Shown here: in pieces, positions 1-7,610 of the stretch
How positions within the stretch are numbered: position 1 is the stretch's first letter
Layout: each line of letters starts with the position of its first letter
Source: Acinetobacter nosocomialis NIPH 2119
GTDB lineage: Bacteria; Pseudomonadota; Gammaproteobacteria; Pseudomonadales; Moraxellaceae
Assembly (NCBI RefSeq): GCF_000368085.1
Contig: NZ_KB849239.1
Span: 62,001-126,000 of the forward strand
Reading direction: 5' to 3'
DNA: 64,000 nucleotides
The notes under the pieces: generated by a model
What the model was told of the DNA's origin: nothing
Database searches by the model: none
The model's input: the letters and a program-made list of their open reading frames with translations, nothing else
Translations under genes and position numbers: made by a program

Positions 1-22
1 CCACTCGTTCCTTTCCCGTAGC

Positions 23-99
23 GGTAGGACGGGAGAGGGACACCTACGGGTGTGCTAGTTTGAGATAATACTAGTCTGCGAACCCTTTCTCGTTCTGCC
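23..99 (+). ncRNA. Structured RNA, C4/CI antisense-RNA-like
   Basis: Bases 23-39 pair with 83-99 over 17 consecutive positions, four of them G-U. This stem closes a junction with two hairpins: 40-44/49-53 around a TACG tetraloop, and 55-59/70-74. Unpaired TCTGCGAA (75-82) follows. The G-U pairs become A-C mismatches on the other strand, so the + strand is the likely transcript. Two hairpins inside a long basal stem, together with a GCGAACCC element, recall the phage P1/P7 C4 and P4 CI immunity RNAs. That family call is from memory and needs a covariance-model search. The structure itself is seen directly. Confidence 0.5.
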
Positions 100-150
100 A
101 CCATAATTCTATAAATGTCTGGCAGAACTCCCAATAAAAAGGAGTTGGCT

Positions 151-207
151 TTGCACATCCATTATTTCTTGGCAACCATTGCCAAACGCTATAACAACAC
201 AACTTAG
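151..207 (+). CDS. Possible 18-aa leader peptide
   Basis: A TTG codon at 151 follows an AAGGAG ribosome-binding site (139-144) at 6-nt spacing and opens 18 codons ending in TAG at 205-207. The ribosome-binding site lies inside the 126-131/141-146 hairpin, so folding would occlude it. In phage C4 systems a small translated ORF next to the antisense RNA is the regulated target; the parallel is suggestive only. There is no independent evidence that the peptide is made. Confidence 0.2.
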   Translation: MHIHYFLATIAKRYNNTT

Positions 208-405
208 TTTTTAACAAGTTTAATCGCCATGAGGCTGATTAGGCTTTAAATCGTCACGACTAAAAACTTGCAGCAACAATAAAACTTGAGATGTGCCAAG
301 CACAGTCTTTATGGCTTTGCTATGCCTTTTTTTCAGCTTTAAAAAATAAAAGGCTTTTATATCTCATTTATATACAACAACAATTTATTTTATAACGGTA
401 AAACT

Positions 406-960
406 ATGCCAAATTTAATTCTCCCAACACGTGCTTTTGAGGTTGTAAAAAAAGGGATCGACTTATTTCACTACGGTGGCTTTCATATGGTCGGCGTCGA
501 CAAAATTGTGAAAGAAACCGAAGTGAATAAAATGACGTTTTATAATTATTTTCACTCTAAAGAACGCTTCATTGATATTTGTTTAATTGTGCAAAAAGAA
601 AGGCTCCAAGACCAAGTGGTTGCAATAGTGGAGTACGACCATGACACAAGCACAATCGATAAACTTAAAAAACTTTATATATTACATACCGACTTAGAAG
701 GGCCGTACTACTTATTATTTAAGGCCATTTTTGAAACTAAAAACAGTTATCCAAACGCTTACCAAACTGCGGTCAGATACAGAACATGGCTTAGCAATGA
801 AATTTATAGTCAGCTTAGATTACTAAAAAACGATGCAGCCTTTAATGATGCCAAAATATTGCTATATATGATTGAAGGCGCAATTATTCAGCTTTTAAGC
901 TCAGAACAGATCGATCAAAAAGAGAGGTTATTTAATTACTTTCTAAATGCTTTGGCTTAG
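406..960 (+). CDS. TetR-family transcriptional regulator
   Basis: A 184-aa protein with an N-terminal TetR/AcrR helix-turn-helix at about residues 8-55. The GFHMVGVDKIVKE segment forms the first helices and NKMTFYNYFHSKERF the recognition helix followed by the conserved F.SKE.. turn. The remaining helical domain should bind an effector and dimerise; its ligand cannot be told from the sequence. The gene stands alone. The next gene, also a TetR regulator, converges on it, and the folded RNA element lies upstream. No enzyme or pump is adjacent on its strand, so a target cannot be proposed. Confidence 0.85.
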   Translation: MPNLILPTRAFEVVKKGIDLFHYGGFHMVGVDKIVKETEVNKMTFYNYFHSKERFIDICLIVQKERLQDQVVAIVEYDHDTSTIDKLKKLYILHTDLEGPYYLLFKAIFETKNSYPNAYQTAVRYRTWLSNEIYSQLRLLKNDAAFNDAKILLYMIEGAIIQLLSSEQIDQKERLFNYFLNALA

Positions 961-1075
961 CTAAAAGTGTGGAAATGAAAAGTTAGAAACAATAAAAACC
1001 ATCAAGGTGAGCGTTTTTTTTCACTAACCTACAAACCTTATTGGTTGTTTAAAGCAATCTTATCTTAGTGATTTA

Positions 1076-1104
1076 AGTTGAAATCAAACCAAATGATTTC
1101 AACT
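1076..1104. terminator. Hairpin between convergent TetR genes
   Basis: An 11-bp perfect stem (1076-1086 with 1094-1104) and a 7-nt loop lie between two convergent stop codons. The flanks are AT-rich but there is no clean T-run on either side, so a bidirectional terminator role is only probable. Confidence 0.4.
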
Positions 1105-1119
1105 ATAAAATCATTAAAA

Positions 1120-1722
1120 TTAATTGTTTAAAGTTTTTAAAGCCATTTCTACACTGTCGTATAGATTTTCAATAGGCACATTATCTTTTGCTTGAACCGT
1201 AATACCAAATAGAATCATGCCAAAATAATCTGCTAAAACATCTAAGTTTAAACTTTCAGCCACATCACCATCTTTTTGACCTTGTTCAAGTCTCGCTCTA
1301 ATAAGAGCAACGGTTTTTCTGCGTTCATTACTCAAGATGTCTTGTACATTTTTACTTTCAGATGAACCTGATAATGCAGCAGAGACAACTAAACAGCCTG
1401 TTTTATCAGGCTTACTATAAAATTGATCAATCGTTCTGATTAACAAATTTTTAATGCCTTCTTGAGCAGTTAAAGACTCTTTGAGTGCCTCAATTCGATA
1501 ATTACCAAAATTTTTAACATAATAATCAACAGCTTCAATAAACAATTTTTCTTTGTTTCCAAAAGAAGCGTAAAGACTTGGCGGGTTGATTTCCATTGCT
1601 TTTGTCAGGTCATTAATCGACGTCGCTTCATAACCATTTCGCCAAAATAGATTCATCGCTTTGTCTAATGCAGCATCTCGATCGAAATTACGAGGGCGGC
1701 CACGACCTGCGGTTTTATTCAT
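1120..1722 (-). CDS. TetR-family regulator (NemR-like)
   Basis: A 200-aa TetR-family repressor. It begins with a basic GRGRPRNFDRD stretch typical of the NemR/AcrR group, followed by the HTH (ATSINDLTKAMEINPPSLYASFGNKEKLF, read in two halves). A start at 1722 is preferred over the in-frame ATG at 1734 because GGAGAG sits just before the second ATG. The gene is divergent from the old-yellow-enzyme gene at 1834, and the shared 110-bp interval carries repeated ATCACTACA motifs. This is the usual nemR-nemA layout, in which the repressor senses electrophiles. A Cys at mid-protein (KTGCLVVSA) is a candidate sensor residue; this last point is inference. Confidence 0.85.
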   Translation of the reverse strand: MNKTAGRGRPRNFDRDAALDKAMNLFWRNGYEATSINDLTKAMEINPPSLYASFGNKEKLFIEAVDYYVKNFGNYRIEALKESLTAQEGIKNLLIRTIDQFYSKPDKTGCLVVSAALSGSSESKNVQDILSNERRKTVALIRARLEQGQKDGDVAESLNLDVLADYFGMILFGITVQAKDNVPIENLYDSVEMALKTLNN

Positions 1723-1743
1723 TTTGCTCTCCATTTTGTATCA

Positions 1744-1799
1744 ATCACTACAAAAACATGTTGACTGTATTTTAGCACGATTATATAGTGATCACTACA
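1744..1799. promoter_or_regulatory. Divergent promoter with repeated operator motif
   Basis: The motif ATCACTACA occurs at 1744-1752 and again at 1791-1799. The second copy is the right part of a perfect 12-bp palindrome, TAGTGATCACTA (1786-1797). Both lie in the interval between the TetR gene and the nemA-like gene, as expected for repressor operators controlling both directions. Confidence 0.5.
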
Positions 1800-1833
1800 T
1801 AAATAATCTTATGCATATTTTAAGGGCTAACAT

Positions 1834-2931
1834 ATGAATCACAAATTATTTAATCCAGTGATTGTGGGCGATGTTGAACTAAGCAATCGTATTGTTATGG
1901 CACCGATGACCAGATCAAGAGCAGCACAACCTAATGATGTGCCGACCGAGCTTAATGCACTTTATTACGGTCAACGTGCAAGTGCTGGTTTGATTATCAC
2001 CGAAGGCACACAAGTTTCTGATGTGGGTAAAGGTTATTCTTTTACACCCGGTATTTATTCAGAAGAACAAATCAAAGGTTGGGCTTTAGCGACTCAAGCT
2101 GTACATGAAAAAGGCGGAAAAATTGCTGCTCAGTTATGGCATGTTGGGCGTATGTCGCACTCTTCACTGCATAGCAACCACGAACAACCCATTGCACCAT
2201 CTGCTATTCAGGCCAAAGCTTCAGTATTTATTGCCAATGAAAAAGGTGAAGGGGCAATGGTGCCTGCCGAAATGCCAAGAGCAATGGATTTTGATGATAT
2301 TCAAAACGTTAAACAGGAATTTATTCAAGCTGCTCGCAATGCTGTACAAGCAGGTTTTGATTTAGTCGAAATTCATGCCGCGAATGGTTATTTATTTGAC
2401 CAGTTCTTATCTACAGATGCGAACCAGCGTACTGATAACTATGGTGGATCTGTTGAAAATCGTGCACGTTTCTTATTGGAAACTGTCGACGCATTGATTG
2501 ATGCGATTGGTGCCGGCCGAGTAGGTGTGCGTTTATCACCTTGGGGAACGATTAATGGCATGACAGACCAACAACCCGAAGAAATTACTCTTTATTTAGC
2601 TGAACAATTACAAAGAAGAAATATTGCCTATATCCATTTGGCTGAGTGGGACATGCTTCCACATGGTGATACTTATCCAGTAGGTTTCAGAGAAAAACTT
2701 CGTTCATTGTTCACAAATACATTAATTGTTTGTGGAAATTATTCACTCGAAAGAGCCGAATCTATTCTTGATAAAGACTTAGCAGATGCAGTGGCATTTG
2801 GACGTCCTTTTATTTCCAACCCAGATTTAGTTGAGCGTTTACAGTCAGGCCATGCTTTAGCGCAAGCCAAATCTGAATATTTCTATGGTGGCGATGCAAC
2901 GGGTTATACCGACTATCCTACTGCTCAATAA
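1834..2931 (+). CDS. nemA: Old yellow enzyme, alkene reductase (NemA type)
   Basis: A 365-aa FMN-dependent TIM-barrel reductase of the old yellow enzyme family. It uses NAD(P)H to reduce activated C=C bonds, maleimides, quinones or nitro esters in the cytosol. Visible signatures are the FMN-binding APMTRSRA segment near the N-terminus, His181 and Asn184 in EIHAANGYLFDQF (substrate-anchoring pair), and GRPFISNPDLV near the C-terminus (phosphate binding). Length matches NemA, PETN reductase and XenA/B relatives. It is divergent from a TetR gene with shared operator-like repeats and is followed closely by three further detoxification-type genes. The exact physiological substrate is unknown. Confidence 0.9.
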   Translation: MNHKLFNPVIVGDVELSNRIVMAPMTRSRAAQPNDVPTELNALYYGQRASAGLIITEGTQVSDVGKGYSFTPGIYSEEQIKGWALATQAVHEKGGKIAAQLWHVGRMSHSSLHSNHEQPIAPSAIQAKASVFIANEKGEGAMVPAEMPRAMDFDDIQNVKQEFIQAARNAVQAGFDLVEIHAANGYLFDQFLSTDANQRTDNYGGSVENRARFLLETVDALIDAIGAGRVGVRLSPWGTINGMTDQQPEEITLYLAEQLQRRNIAYIHLAEWDMLPHGDTYPVGFREKLRSLFTNTLIVCGNYSLERAESILDKDLADAVAFGRPFISNPDLVERLQSGHALAQAKSEYFYGGDATGYTDYPTAQ

Positions 2932-2959
2932 GCTCACACGATAAATTAAGGTTAAGAAA

Positions 2960-4009
2960 ATGAAAAAGTTTTTTAAATTTATGGCTTTATCCGCAGCAAT
3001 GGGGATGTTTGGGTTAAATCAAGCAAATGCAGAATATGACCCAAACTTAAAGTCGATTGATACGCCACCAGCCGTTTCACAACAAATGTTTAATAAGGTG
3101 AAATCTAATGGACTAGGGCAATATGCTTATGCAAAGGGCCTATCTAGTAAGTTTATCGAGTCTGAAGGCGTAAAACTCCATTATGTTGAAGGTGGATCTA
3201 AAGGCACGCCGATCGTATTTATTCATGGTTTTGGTTCGACATGGAAAATGTGGGAACCTGTCATGCTTTCTTATATGAAAGATCATAAAGTCATTGCGAT
3301 TGATTTGCCGGGTCTAGGCCAATCTGGTCCCATACTTAACGATGATTATTCAGCAGAAAATACCTCAAAAATTTTAATTGGTGCGATTAAGAAAATTGCT
3401 GGGAAGGGGCCGATTTATTATGTCAGCCACGATTTAGGTAATACGGCTTCTTATCCACTCGTTGCCAATAATCAAGGCTATATCAAAAAAGCGGTATTTA
3501 TGGACTCGCCAATTCCGGATCGTGCGATGTTCGAATATCCGGGGTATACCGCAGATGGTCCGGGTCTAGGTTGGCACTTTGGTTATTTTAGTTTTGGTGA
3601 TATTGCTGAGAAGCAAATTGCGAATGATCCAAATTTATTTTTCTCATACTTTATTAAAACGTATGCAGGTAAAAAAGAAATTTTTACGCCTGAACTGCTT
3701 GCTGAGTTGATTGAGCCGTATTCGACTCGAGATAAATTAAAAGCAGCTTTTGGATATTACCGTTCGCATGCCGACTCAATTCGTCAAAATGAAGCACTGC
3801 TCGCTAATGGTAAAAAGTTAACAATACCTTCTATGGCGCTTACTGGCCAAAAAGGCGTAAATGATGTTTTGGTGAAAGAGATGCGAGCAAGATTTGTCGC
3901 TGATCCTGCCCAATACACTGCCATTATTTTGCCAGATACAGGACACTGGATGGTGGAAGAAAATGCCGAAGGTGTTGAAAAAAGTTTATCGAACTTTTTA
4001 TTTAAATAA
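2960..4009 (+). CDS. Exported alpha/beta hydrolase, dehalogenase/epoxide hydrolase-like
   Basis: A 349-aa alpha/beta-hydrolase with an N-terminal signal peptide (FMALSAAMGMFGLNQANA, cleaved at about residue 24). The fold is shown by HGFGSTW (oxyanion hole) and the nucleophile elbow SHDLGN. The nucleophile is therefore Asp158, as in haloalkane or fluoroacetate dehalogenases and epoxide hydrolases, not the Ser of esterases. The catalytic His is His329 in TGHWMVEE. It lies 28 bp after the nemA-like gene, so is probably co-transcribed. A periplasmic location is predicted. Whether it acts on halides or epoxides cannot be decided here. Confidence 0.82.
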   Translation: MKKFFKFMALSAAMGMFGLNQANAEYDPNLKSIDTPPAVSQQMFNKVKSNGLGQYAYAKGLSSKFIESEGVKLHYVEGGSKGTPIVFIHGFGSTWKMWEPVMLSYMKDHKVIAIDLPGLGQSGPILNDDYSAENTSKILIGAIKKIAGKGPIYYVSHDLGNTASYPLVANNQGYIKKAVFMDSPIPDRAMFEYPGYTADGPGLGWHFGYFSFGDIAEKQIANDPNLFFSYFIKTYAGKKEIFTPELLAELIEPYSTRDKLKAAFGYYRSHADSIRQNEALLANGKKLTIPSMALTGQKGVNDVLVKEMRARFVADPAQYTAIILPDTGHWMVEENAEGVEKSLSNFLFK

Positions 4010-4021
4010 TGACTAAAACTT

Positions 4022-4054
4022 TTACATCCGAACCTATCTTAGGTTCGGATGTAA
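4022..4054 (+). other. Intercistronic 14-bp hairpin
   Basis: Bases 4022-4035 pair perfectly with 4041-4054 around a 5-nt loop, between two exported hydrolase genes on the same strand. No T-run follows on the + strand, so it is more likely an mRNA-stabilising or processing stem, or a weak terminator, than a strong intrinsic terminator. Confidence 0.5.
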
Positions 4055-4099
4055 CTCACCTAAAACATCTTTATTCCAAGTGGTTGGGAGAAATGATAG

Positions 4100-5107
4100 A
4101 TGAAAAATAAACTTCCATTCTTGTCTTTATTTTTTGCTTGTCTTACTGCGTCATCAGTTAGTTATGCAAATAATGTTTATGGAGAGCATTTAGAAGGATT
4201 TAAATATCCTTACCCGCTCCAGTATTTTAATTTCTCATCCCAACAGCAAGATTTAAAAATGGGATATATGGATGTTCAACCCAAGAAGCCGAATGGACAA
4301 ACAGTAGTGGTTTTTCATGGCAAAAATTTTTGTGCTGCAACTTGGGAAGAAACCATTAATTTTCTAACACAAAATGGTTATCGGGTGATTGCTCCCGATC
4401 AGATCGGTTTTTGTACTTCTAGTAAACCCGATCATTATCAATATAGTTTCCAACAGCTTGCACAAAACACTCATGCTTTACTCGAAAAACTAGGTGTTAA
4501 ACAACCGATTTTATTAGGACATTCAACAGGTGGCATGCTCGCAACGCGATATGCTCTTATGTATCCCCAACAAATAAAACTCCTCGCAATGGTTAATCCA
4601 ATTGGACTAGAAGATTGGAAAGCAAAAGGGGTTCCGTACCGTACTATTGATCAATGGTATCAGCGTGAACTGAAGGTGAGTGCTGAGTCAATCAAAGCCT
4701 ATGAATTAAAAACTTATTATCAAGGCGTATGGAAGCCAGAATATGACAAATGGGTTGATATGTTGGCTGGACTAAATGCGGGCAAAGGACACGAAAAGGT
4801 CGCATGGAATTCAGCTCTTATTTACGACATGATTTTTACACAACCCGTCTATTATGAGTTTCCTCAACTTAAAGTACCTACCGTGCTTTATATCGGTACG
4901 GGTGATACGACTGCAATTGGTAGCGATATAGCCCCACCTGACGTTAAACAAAAAATTGGTCAATACAGCGTTTTGGGTAAAGAAACCGTAAAAATGATTC
5001 CAAATGCTGAATTAATTGAGTTTGAAGGCATGGGGCATTCGCCACAAATGCAAAATCCTAAAATGTTTCATGATGCTTTGATCGGAACATTAAAGAAATA
5101 CAACTAA
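4100..5107 (+). CDS. Exported alpha/beta hydrolase (Ser nucleophile)
   Basis: A 335-aa alpha/beta-hydrolase with a signal peptide ending near SSVSYA. The motifs are HGKNFCAATW (oxyanion region), GHSTGGM with nucleophile Ser142, and a C-terminal GMGHSPQMQ with catalytic His313. This Ser-type triad differs from the Asp-type enzyme encoded just upstream. Family relatives are esterases, lipases and C-C bond hydrolases; the substrate is not predictable. It is separated from the previous gene by 90 bp containing a stable hairpin, and GGGAG precedes the start region. Confidence 0.82.
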   Translation: MKNKLPFLSLFFACLTASSVSYANNVYGEHLEGFKYPYPLQYFNFSSQQQDLKMGYMDVQPKKPNGQTVVVFHGKNFCAATWEETINFLTQNGYRVIAPDQIGFCTSSKPDHYQYSFQQLAQNTHALLEKLGVKQPILLGHSTGGMLATRYALMYPQQIKLLAMVNPIGLEDWKAKGVPYRTIDQWYQRELKVSAESIKAYELKTYYQGVWKPEYDKWVDMLAGLNAGKGHEKVAWNSALIYDMIFTQPVYYEFPQLKVPTVLYIGTGDTTAIGSDIAPPDVKQKIGQYSVLGKETVKMIPNAELIEFEGMGHSPQMQNPKMFHDALIGTLKKYN

Positions 5108-5185
5108 CTATTTTGGTCTGTTACCAAGATGAAAATAATTTATTTAAATTCAATTAAATTAAATAGTTTGTGAGAGGAATAAGTT

Positions 5186-5941
5186 ATGAACACGACTTCA
5201 TCACATGATTTAGAACGTAAAATTGCATTTGTACAAGGTGGTTCACGTGGTATAGGTGCGGCTATTGTCACTAAATTGGCTGAACACGGAGCAACAGTAG
5301 CCTTTACTTATGCAAACTCAGATCAGGCAGCTAACCGTTTGGTAGATGATCTTAAAGCGAATGGCTTAAAAGTGATGGGAATTAAAGCTGATAGTGGTTC
5401 ACCAGAACAGGTTATTCACGCCATTCATAAAGTTGCAGATGAGTTCGGTCGAATTAATATCTTAGTGAATAATGTTGGTATTTTTGTGATGAACAAAATA
5501 CAAGATGTGACATTAGAAGAAATAGAAAAGATCATGGCCGTAAATATTAAAAGCGTGATTGTAGCCTGCCATGAGGTTGTTAAATATATGCCTGATTATG
5601 GGCGTATTATTAATATAGGAAGTATCAATGCTGAACGTGTGCCTACAGCTGGATTAACTTTATATGCTATGACTAAATCTGCGGTGAATGGCTTAACCAA
5701 AGGTATGGCGCGAGATTTGGGTGAACGATTTATTACCGTAAATAATATTCAACCGGGACCTGTCGATACTGATATGAATCCGGCAGAAGGCGAAATGGCA
5801 AATTCACTTTTAGACCTTATGGCGATTAAACGTTATGGTAATAGAAATGAAATTGCAGATTTAGTTTTATGGCTCTGTAGCGAGCATGCGGGATATATCA
5901 CTGGTTCAAATATTAATATTGATGGCGGTTATGGTATTTAG
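5186..5941 (+). CDS. SDR-family oxidoreductase
   Basis: A 251-aa classical short-chain dehydrogenase/reductase. It has the cofactor motif GGSRGIG (residues 18-24), the NNVG structural motif, and the catalytic Tyr160 and Lys164 in YAMTKS with a Ser about 13 residues earlier. A C-terminal GSNINIDGGYG is typical of the FabG-like group. An NADP(H)-dependent carbonyl reductase is likely; an Arg following the Gly motif fits NADP preference. GAGAGGAA precedes the start. It ends the nemA-hydrolase-hydrolase-SDR run, and the gene order suggests stepwise processing of a xenobiotic or lipid peroxide product (inference). Confidence 0.87.
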   Translation: MNTTSSHDLERKIAFVQGGSRGIGAAIVTKLAEHGATVAFTYANSDQAANRLVDDLKANGLKVMGIKADSGSPEQVIHAIHKVADEFGRINILVNNVGIFVMNKIQDVTLEEIEKIMAVNIKSVIVACHEVVKYMPDYGRIINIGSINAERVPTAGLTLYAMTKSAVNGLTKGMARDLGERFITVNNIQPGPVDTDMNPAEGEMANSLLDLMAIKRYGNRNEIADLVLWLCSEHAGYITGSNINIDGGYGI

Positions 5942-5998
5942 GTGAGGATGTGGTTTATGAATGAGTCTAAATCAGCTTTATAATCAATACCAAATTAA

Positions 5999-6045
5999 AG
6001 GCTTTCAACTATTTATAATAAAATGAACAAATAGAATGAAAGCCT
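5999..6045. terminator. Bidirectional terminator-like hairpin
   Basis: AGGCTTTCA (from 5999) pairs with TGAAAGCCT (6037-6045), and an inner ACTATTT/AAATAG pairing follows. It lies between the convergent SDR and nitroreductase genes with A/T-rich flanks on both sides. Confidence 0.6.
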
Positions 6046-6062
6046 AAAATTTGAATAACGAC

Positions 6063-6668
6063 TTAGAATGTATTTTGAATAATGACTTCATCGAAAGGAA
6101 GTTTACCCACACGTGGGTAAGGTTCAGAAGCTGACTTACCAACAGCAATCATTAAACAAACCACATGGTCTTCAGGCAAGTTAACGAGCTTCGCCATTGC
6201 GTCAAAGTCAAAACCATCCATCGGGCAGCTATCTAAACCATGTTCTTGGGCAAGTAACATCAGAGTTTGAGCAAAAATCCCTGCACTACGCATAACTTCG
6301 TCACGTTGGGTTTGTGGGCGGTCACGGTAATACTGGTCAATCGCGCCAGCCATAATATTTTGAACTTCTGGAGTCGCACCATCCCATACACGTTTAGCAT
6401 CAACTTCCCATGTATTTAATTTTGCACATAATACAATGAGTAAAGATGCTTCTGTAACTTGTGGTTGGTCCCAAGCAATAGCACGAATTTTTTGTCTTAA
6501 CTCAGCATCTTCGACAACAACCGGACGCCAATGCTGCAAGTTAAAAGCACTTGGTGCATTTGCTAAAACTTCTTGTAATAACTGCTTTTTGTTATCTTCA
6601 GATAACTGAAAAGAAGGGTCGAAGCGTTTAATTGCACGGCGCTTACGGAGAGCATCAATAACATTCAT
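6063..6668 (-). CDS. Nitroreductase-family flavoprotein
   Basis: A 201-aa FMN-dependent nitroreductase. The N-terminal KRRAIKRFDPSF holds the basic FMN-phosphate contacts, APSAFNLQHWRPVVV is the classical S.N.Q.W FMN-binding motif, and MIAVGK near the C-terminus is also conserved. It should reduce nitroaromatics, quinones or related electrophiles with NAD(P)H. AGGAAAA precedes the ATG. It lies 37 bp downstream of the SDR gene at 6706-7488 on the same strand, so the two probably form an operon under the divergent TetR gene. Confidence 0.88.
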   Translation of the reverse strand: MNVIDALRKRRAIKRFDPSFQLSEDNKKQLLQEVLANAPSAFNLQHWRPVVVEDAELRQKIRAIAWDQPQVTEASLLIVLCAKLNTWEVDAKRVWDGATPEVQNIMAGAIDQYYRDRPQTQRDEVMRSAGIFAQTLMLLAQEHGLDSCPMDGFDFDAMAKLVNLPEDHVVCLMIAVGKSASEPYPRVGKLPFDEVIIQNTF

Positions 6669-6705
6669 AAGATTTTCCTACTTGAGAATTGGGTAGCTGT
6701 ACTTG

Positions 6706-7488
6706 TTAGTTTGTATAACGTTGGGCTACTTCAGCCGAAGAAAAGTTTGGTAATAATGTCATACGTGATTTTTCAAAATTATTCCATTGATTTTCGTCTT
6801 TCAGCACAGGAATTGTAATTGTTTCTTTACGATCAAAGCCGATTAGAGCAGCATCCACCAAATCATTGACGTCCATTAATGGCGGAACTTGGCTTAAATC
6901 GATACCTGAACGTTCCCAAATTTCAGTTTTGGTTGCAGAAGGCAATACGGCTTGCACATGTACGCCATGATCTTTTAACTCTAAATGTAAGCCTTGGCTA
7001 AAAAAATGTATAAAGGACTTACTTGCACCATAAATGGTAGAACCAAATTCAGGAGACAACCCAACAACAGAACCTAAATTAATAATTGAGCCTTTACCTT
7101 TACGTACGAGTTGCTCGGAAACCGCATGAGACAAACGAACAACCGCCGTCATATTTAAAGTCATGAGTGTTTCAATTTCTTTAATATCTTGAGTTAAAAA
7201 ATTTCCGTTAAGTGTAATACCTGCGTTATTTACCAAAATTTCAATATCAGCATCGTTTTTTAGAACATCTTCAATTTTGCTAATGTCTTGATCCTTTGAT
7301 AAATCGGCCTGAATAAATTCGACCTGTACACCGTATTTTTCTTGAAGGTCTCTCGAGATTTTGTCTAAGCGGTTGGTGTCTCGTGCAACCAAGATTAAGT
7401 GATGGCCACGTTGTGCAAAACGGTCTGCATAAACAGAACCAATCCCTGACGAAGCTCCTGTAATAAGTACTTTTGATTGAGCTGACAT
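6706..7488 (-). CDS. SDR-family oxidoreductase
   Basis: A 260-aa short-chain dehydrogenase of the YqjQ/DltE-like group. Motifs are TGASSGIGS at residues 10-18, NNAGI, and YGASKSF with the catalytic Tyr and Lys. A GGAG ribosome-binding site lies 7 nt before the ATG. It is the first gene of a two-gene unit with the nitroreductase and is divergent from a TetR regulator with palindromes in between. The substrate is unknown; the context suggests reductive detoxification of carbonyls. Confidence 0.87.
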   Translation of the reverse strand: MSAQSKVLITGASSGIGSVYADRFAQRGHHLILVARDTNRLDKISRDLQEKYGVQVEFIQADLSKDQDISKIEDVLKNDADIEILVNNAGITLNGNFLTQDIKEIETLMTLNMTAVVRLSHAVSEQLVRKGKGSIINLGSVVGLSPEFGSTIYGASKSFIHFFSQGLHLELKDHGVHVQAVLPSATKTEIWERSGIDLSQVPPLMDVNDLVDAALIGFDRKETITIPVLKDENQWNNFEKSRMTLLPNFSSAEVAQRYTN

Positions 7489-7509
7489 GTGATGTCTCCA
7501 CGCTTTATT

Positions 7510-7535
7510 TTTTAGATGATGATCATAATCTAAAA
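7510..7535. promoter_or_regulatory. 26-bp near-perfect palindrome, operator candidate
   Basis: TTTTAGAT (7510-7517) and ATCTAAAA (7528-7535) are perfect inverted arms, and the middle ten bases differ from symmetry at one base pair only. It is centred in the divergent interval between the SDR gene and a TetR gene, so it is the best candidate operator for that repressor. Confidence 0.6.
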
Positions 7536-7555
7536 TAACTAATTTTTGATGTCAA

Positions 7556-7578
7556 TCATAATCAATGTATAATTATGA
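7556..7578. promoter_or_regulatory. Second inverted repeat near TetR start
   Basis: TCATAAT (7556-7562) and ATTATGA (7572-7578) form an inverted repeat spaced by nine bases, close to the TetR gene start. It may be a promoter-overlapping autoregulatory site. Confidence 0.35.
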
Positions 7579-7610
7579 CCAGTAGGGTGAATAAAATTGG
7601 GTGCGCCAAC

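Larger units (their letters stand above)
1..405. other. Non-coding 5' edge of window
   Basis: No convincing long coding region is visible on either strand. The left 100 bases hold a compact folded RNA element (entry 23-99). It is followed by a run of short inverted repeats: 92-100 with 120-128, 126-131 with 141-146, and 169-175 with 179-185. A possible 18-codon TTG-start leader lies at 151-207. Positions 208-405 are AT-rich and serve as the upstream region of the TetR gene at 406; nothing else is recognisable there. Confidence 0.7.

Noticed and set aside
75..102. CCA-containing end resembling a tRNA 3' terminus
   Set aside because: CTGCCACCA at 95-103 resembles a tRNA end, but there is no T-loop GTTCGA motif, anticodon arm or D-arm; the fold found instead is a long stem with two hairpins.
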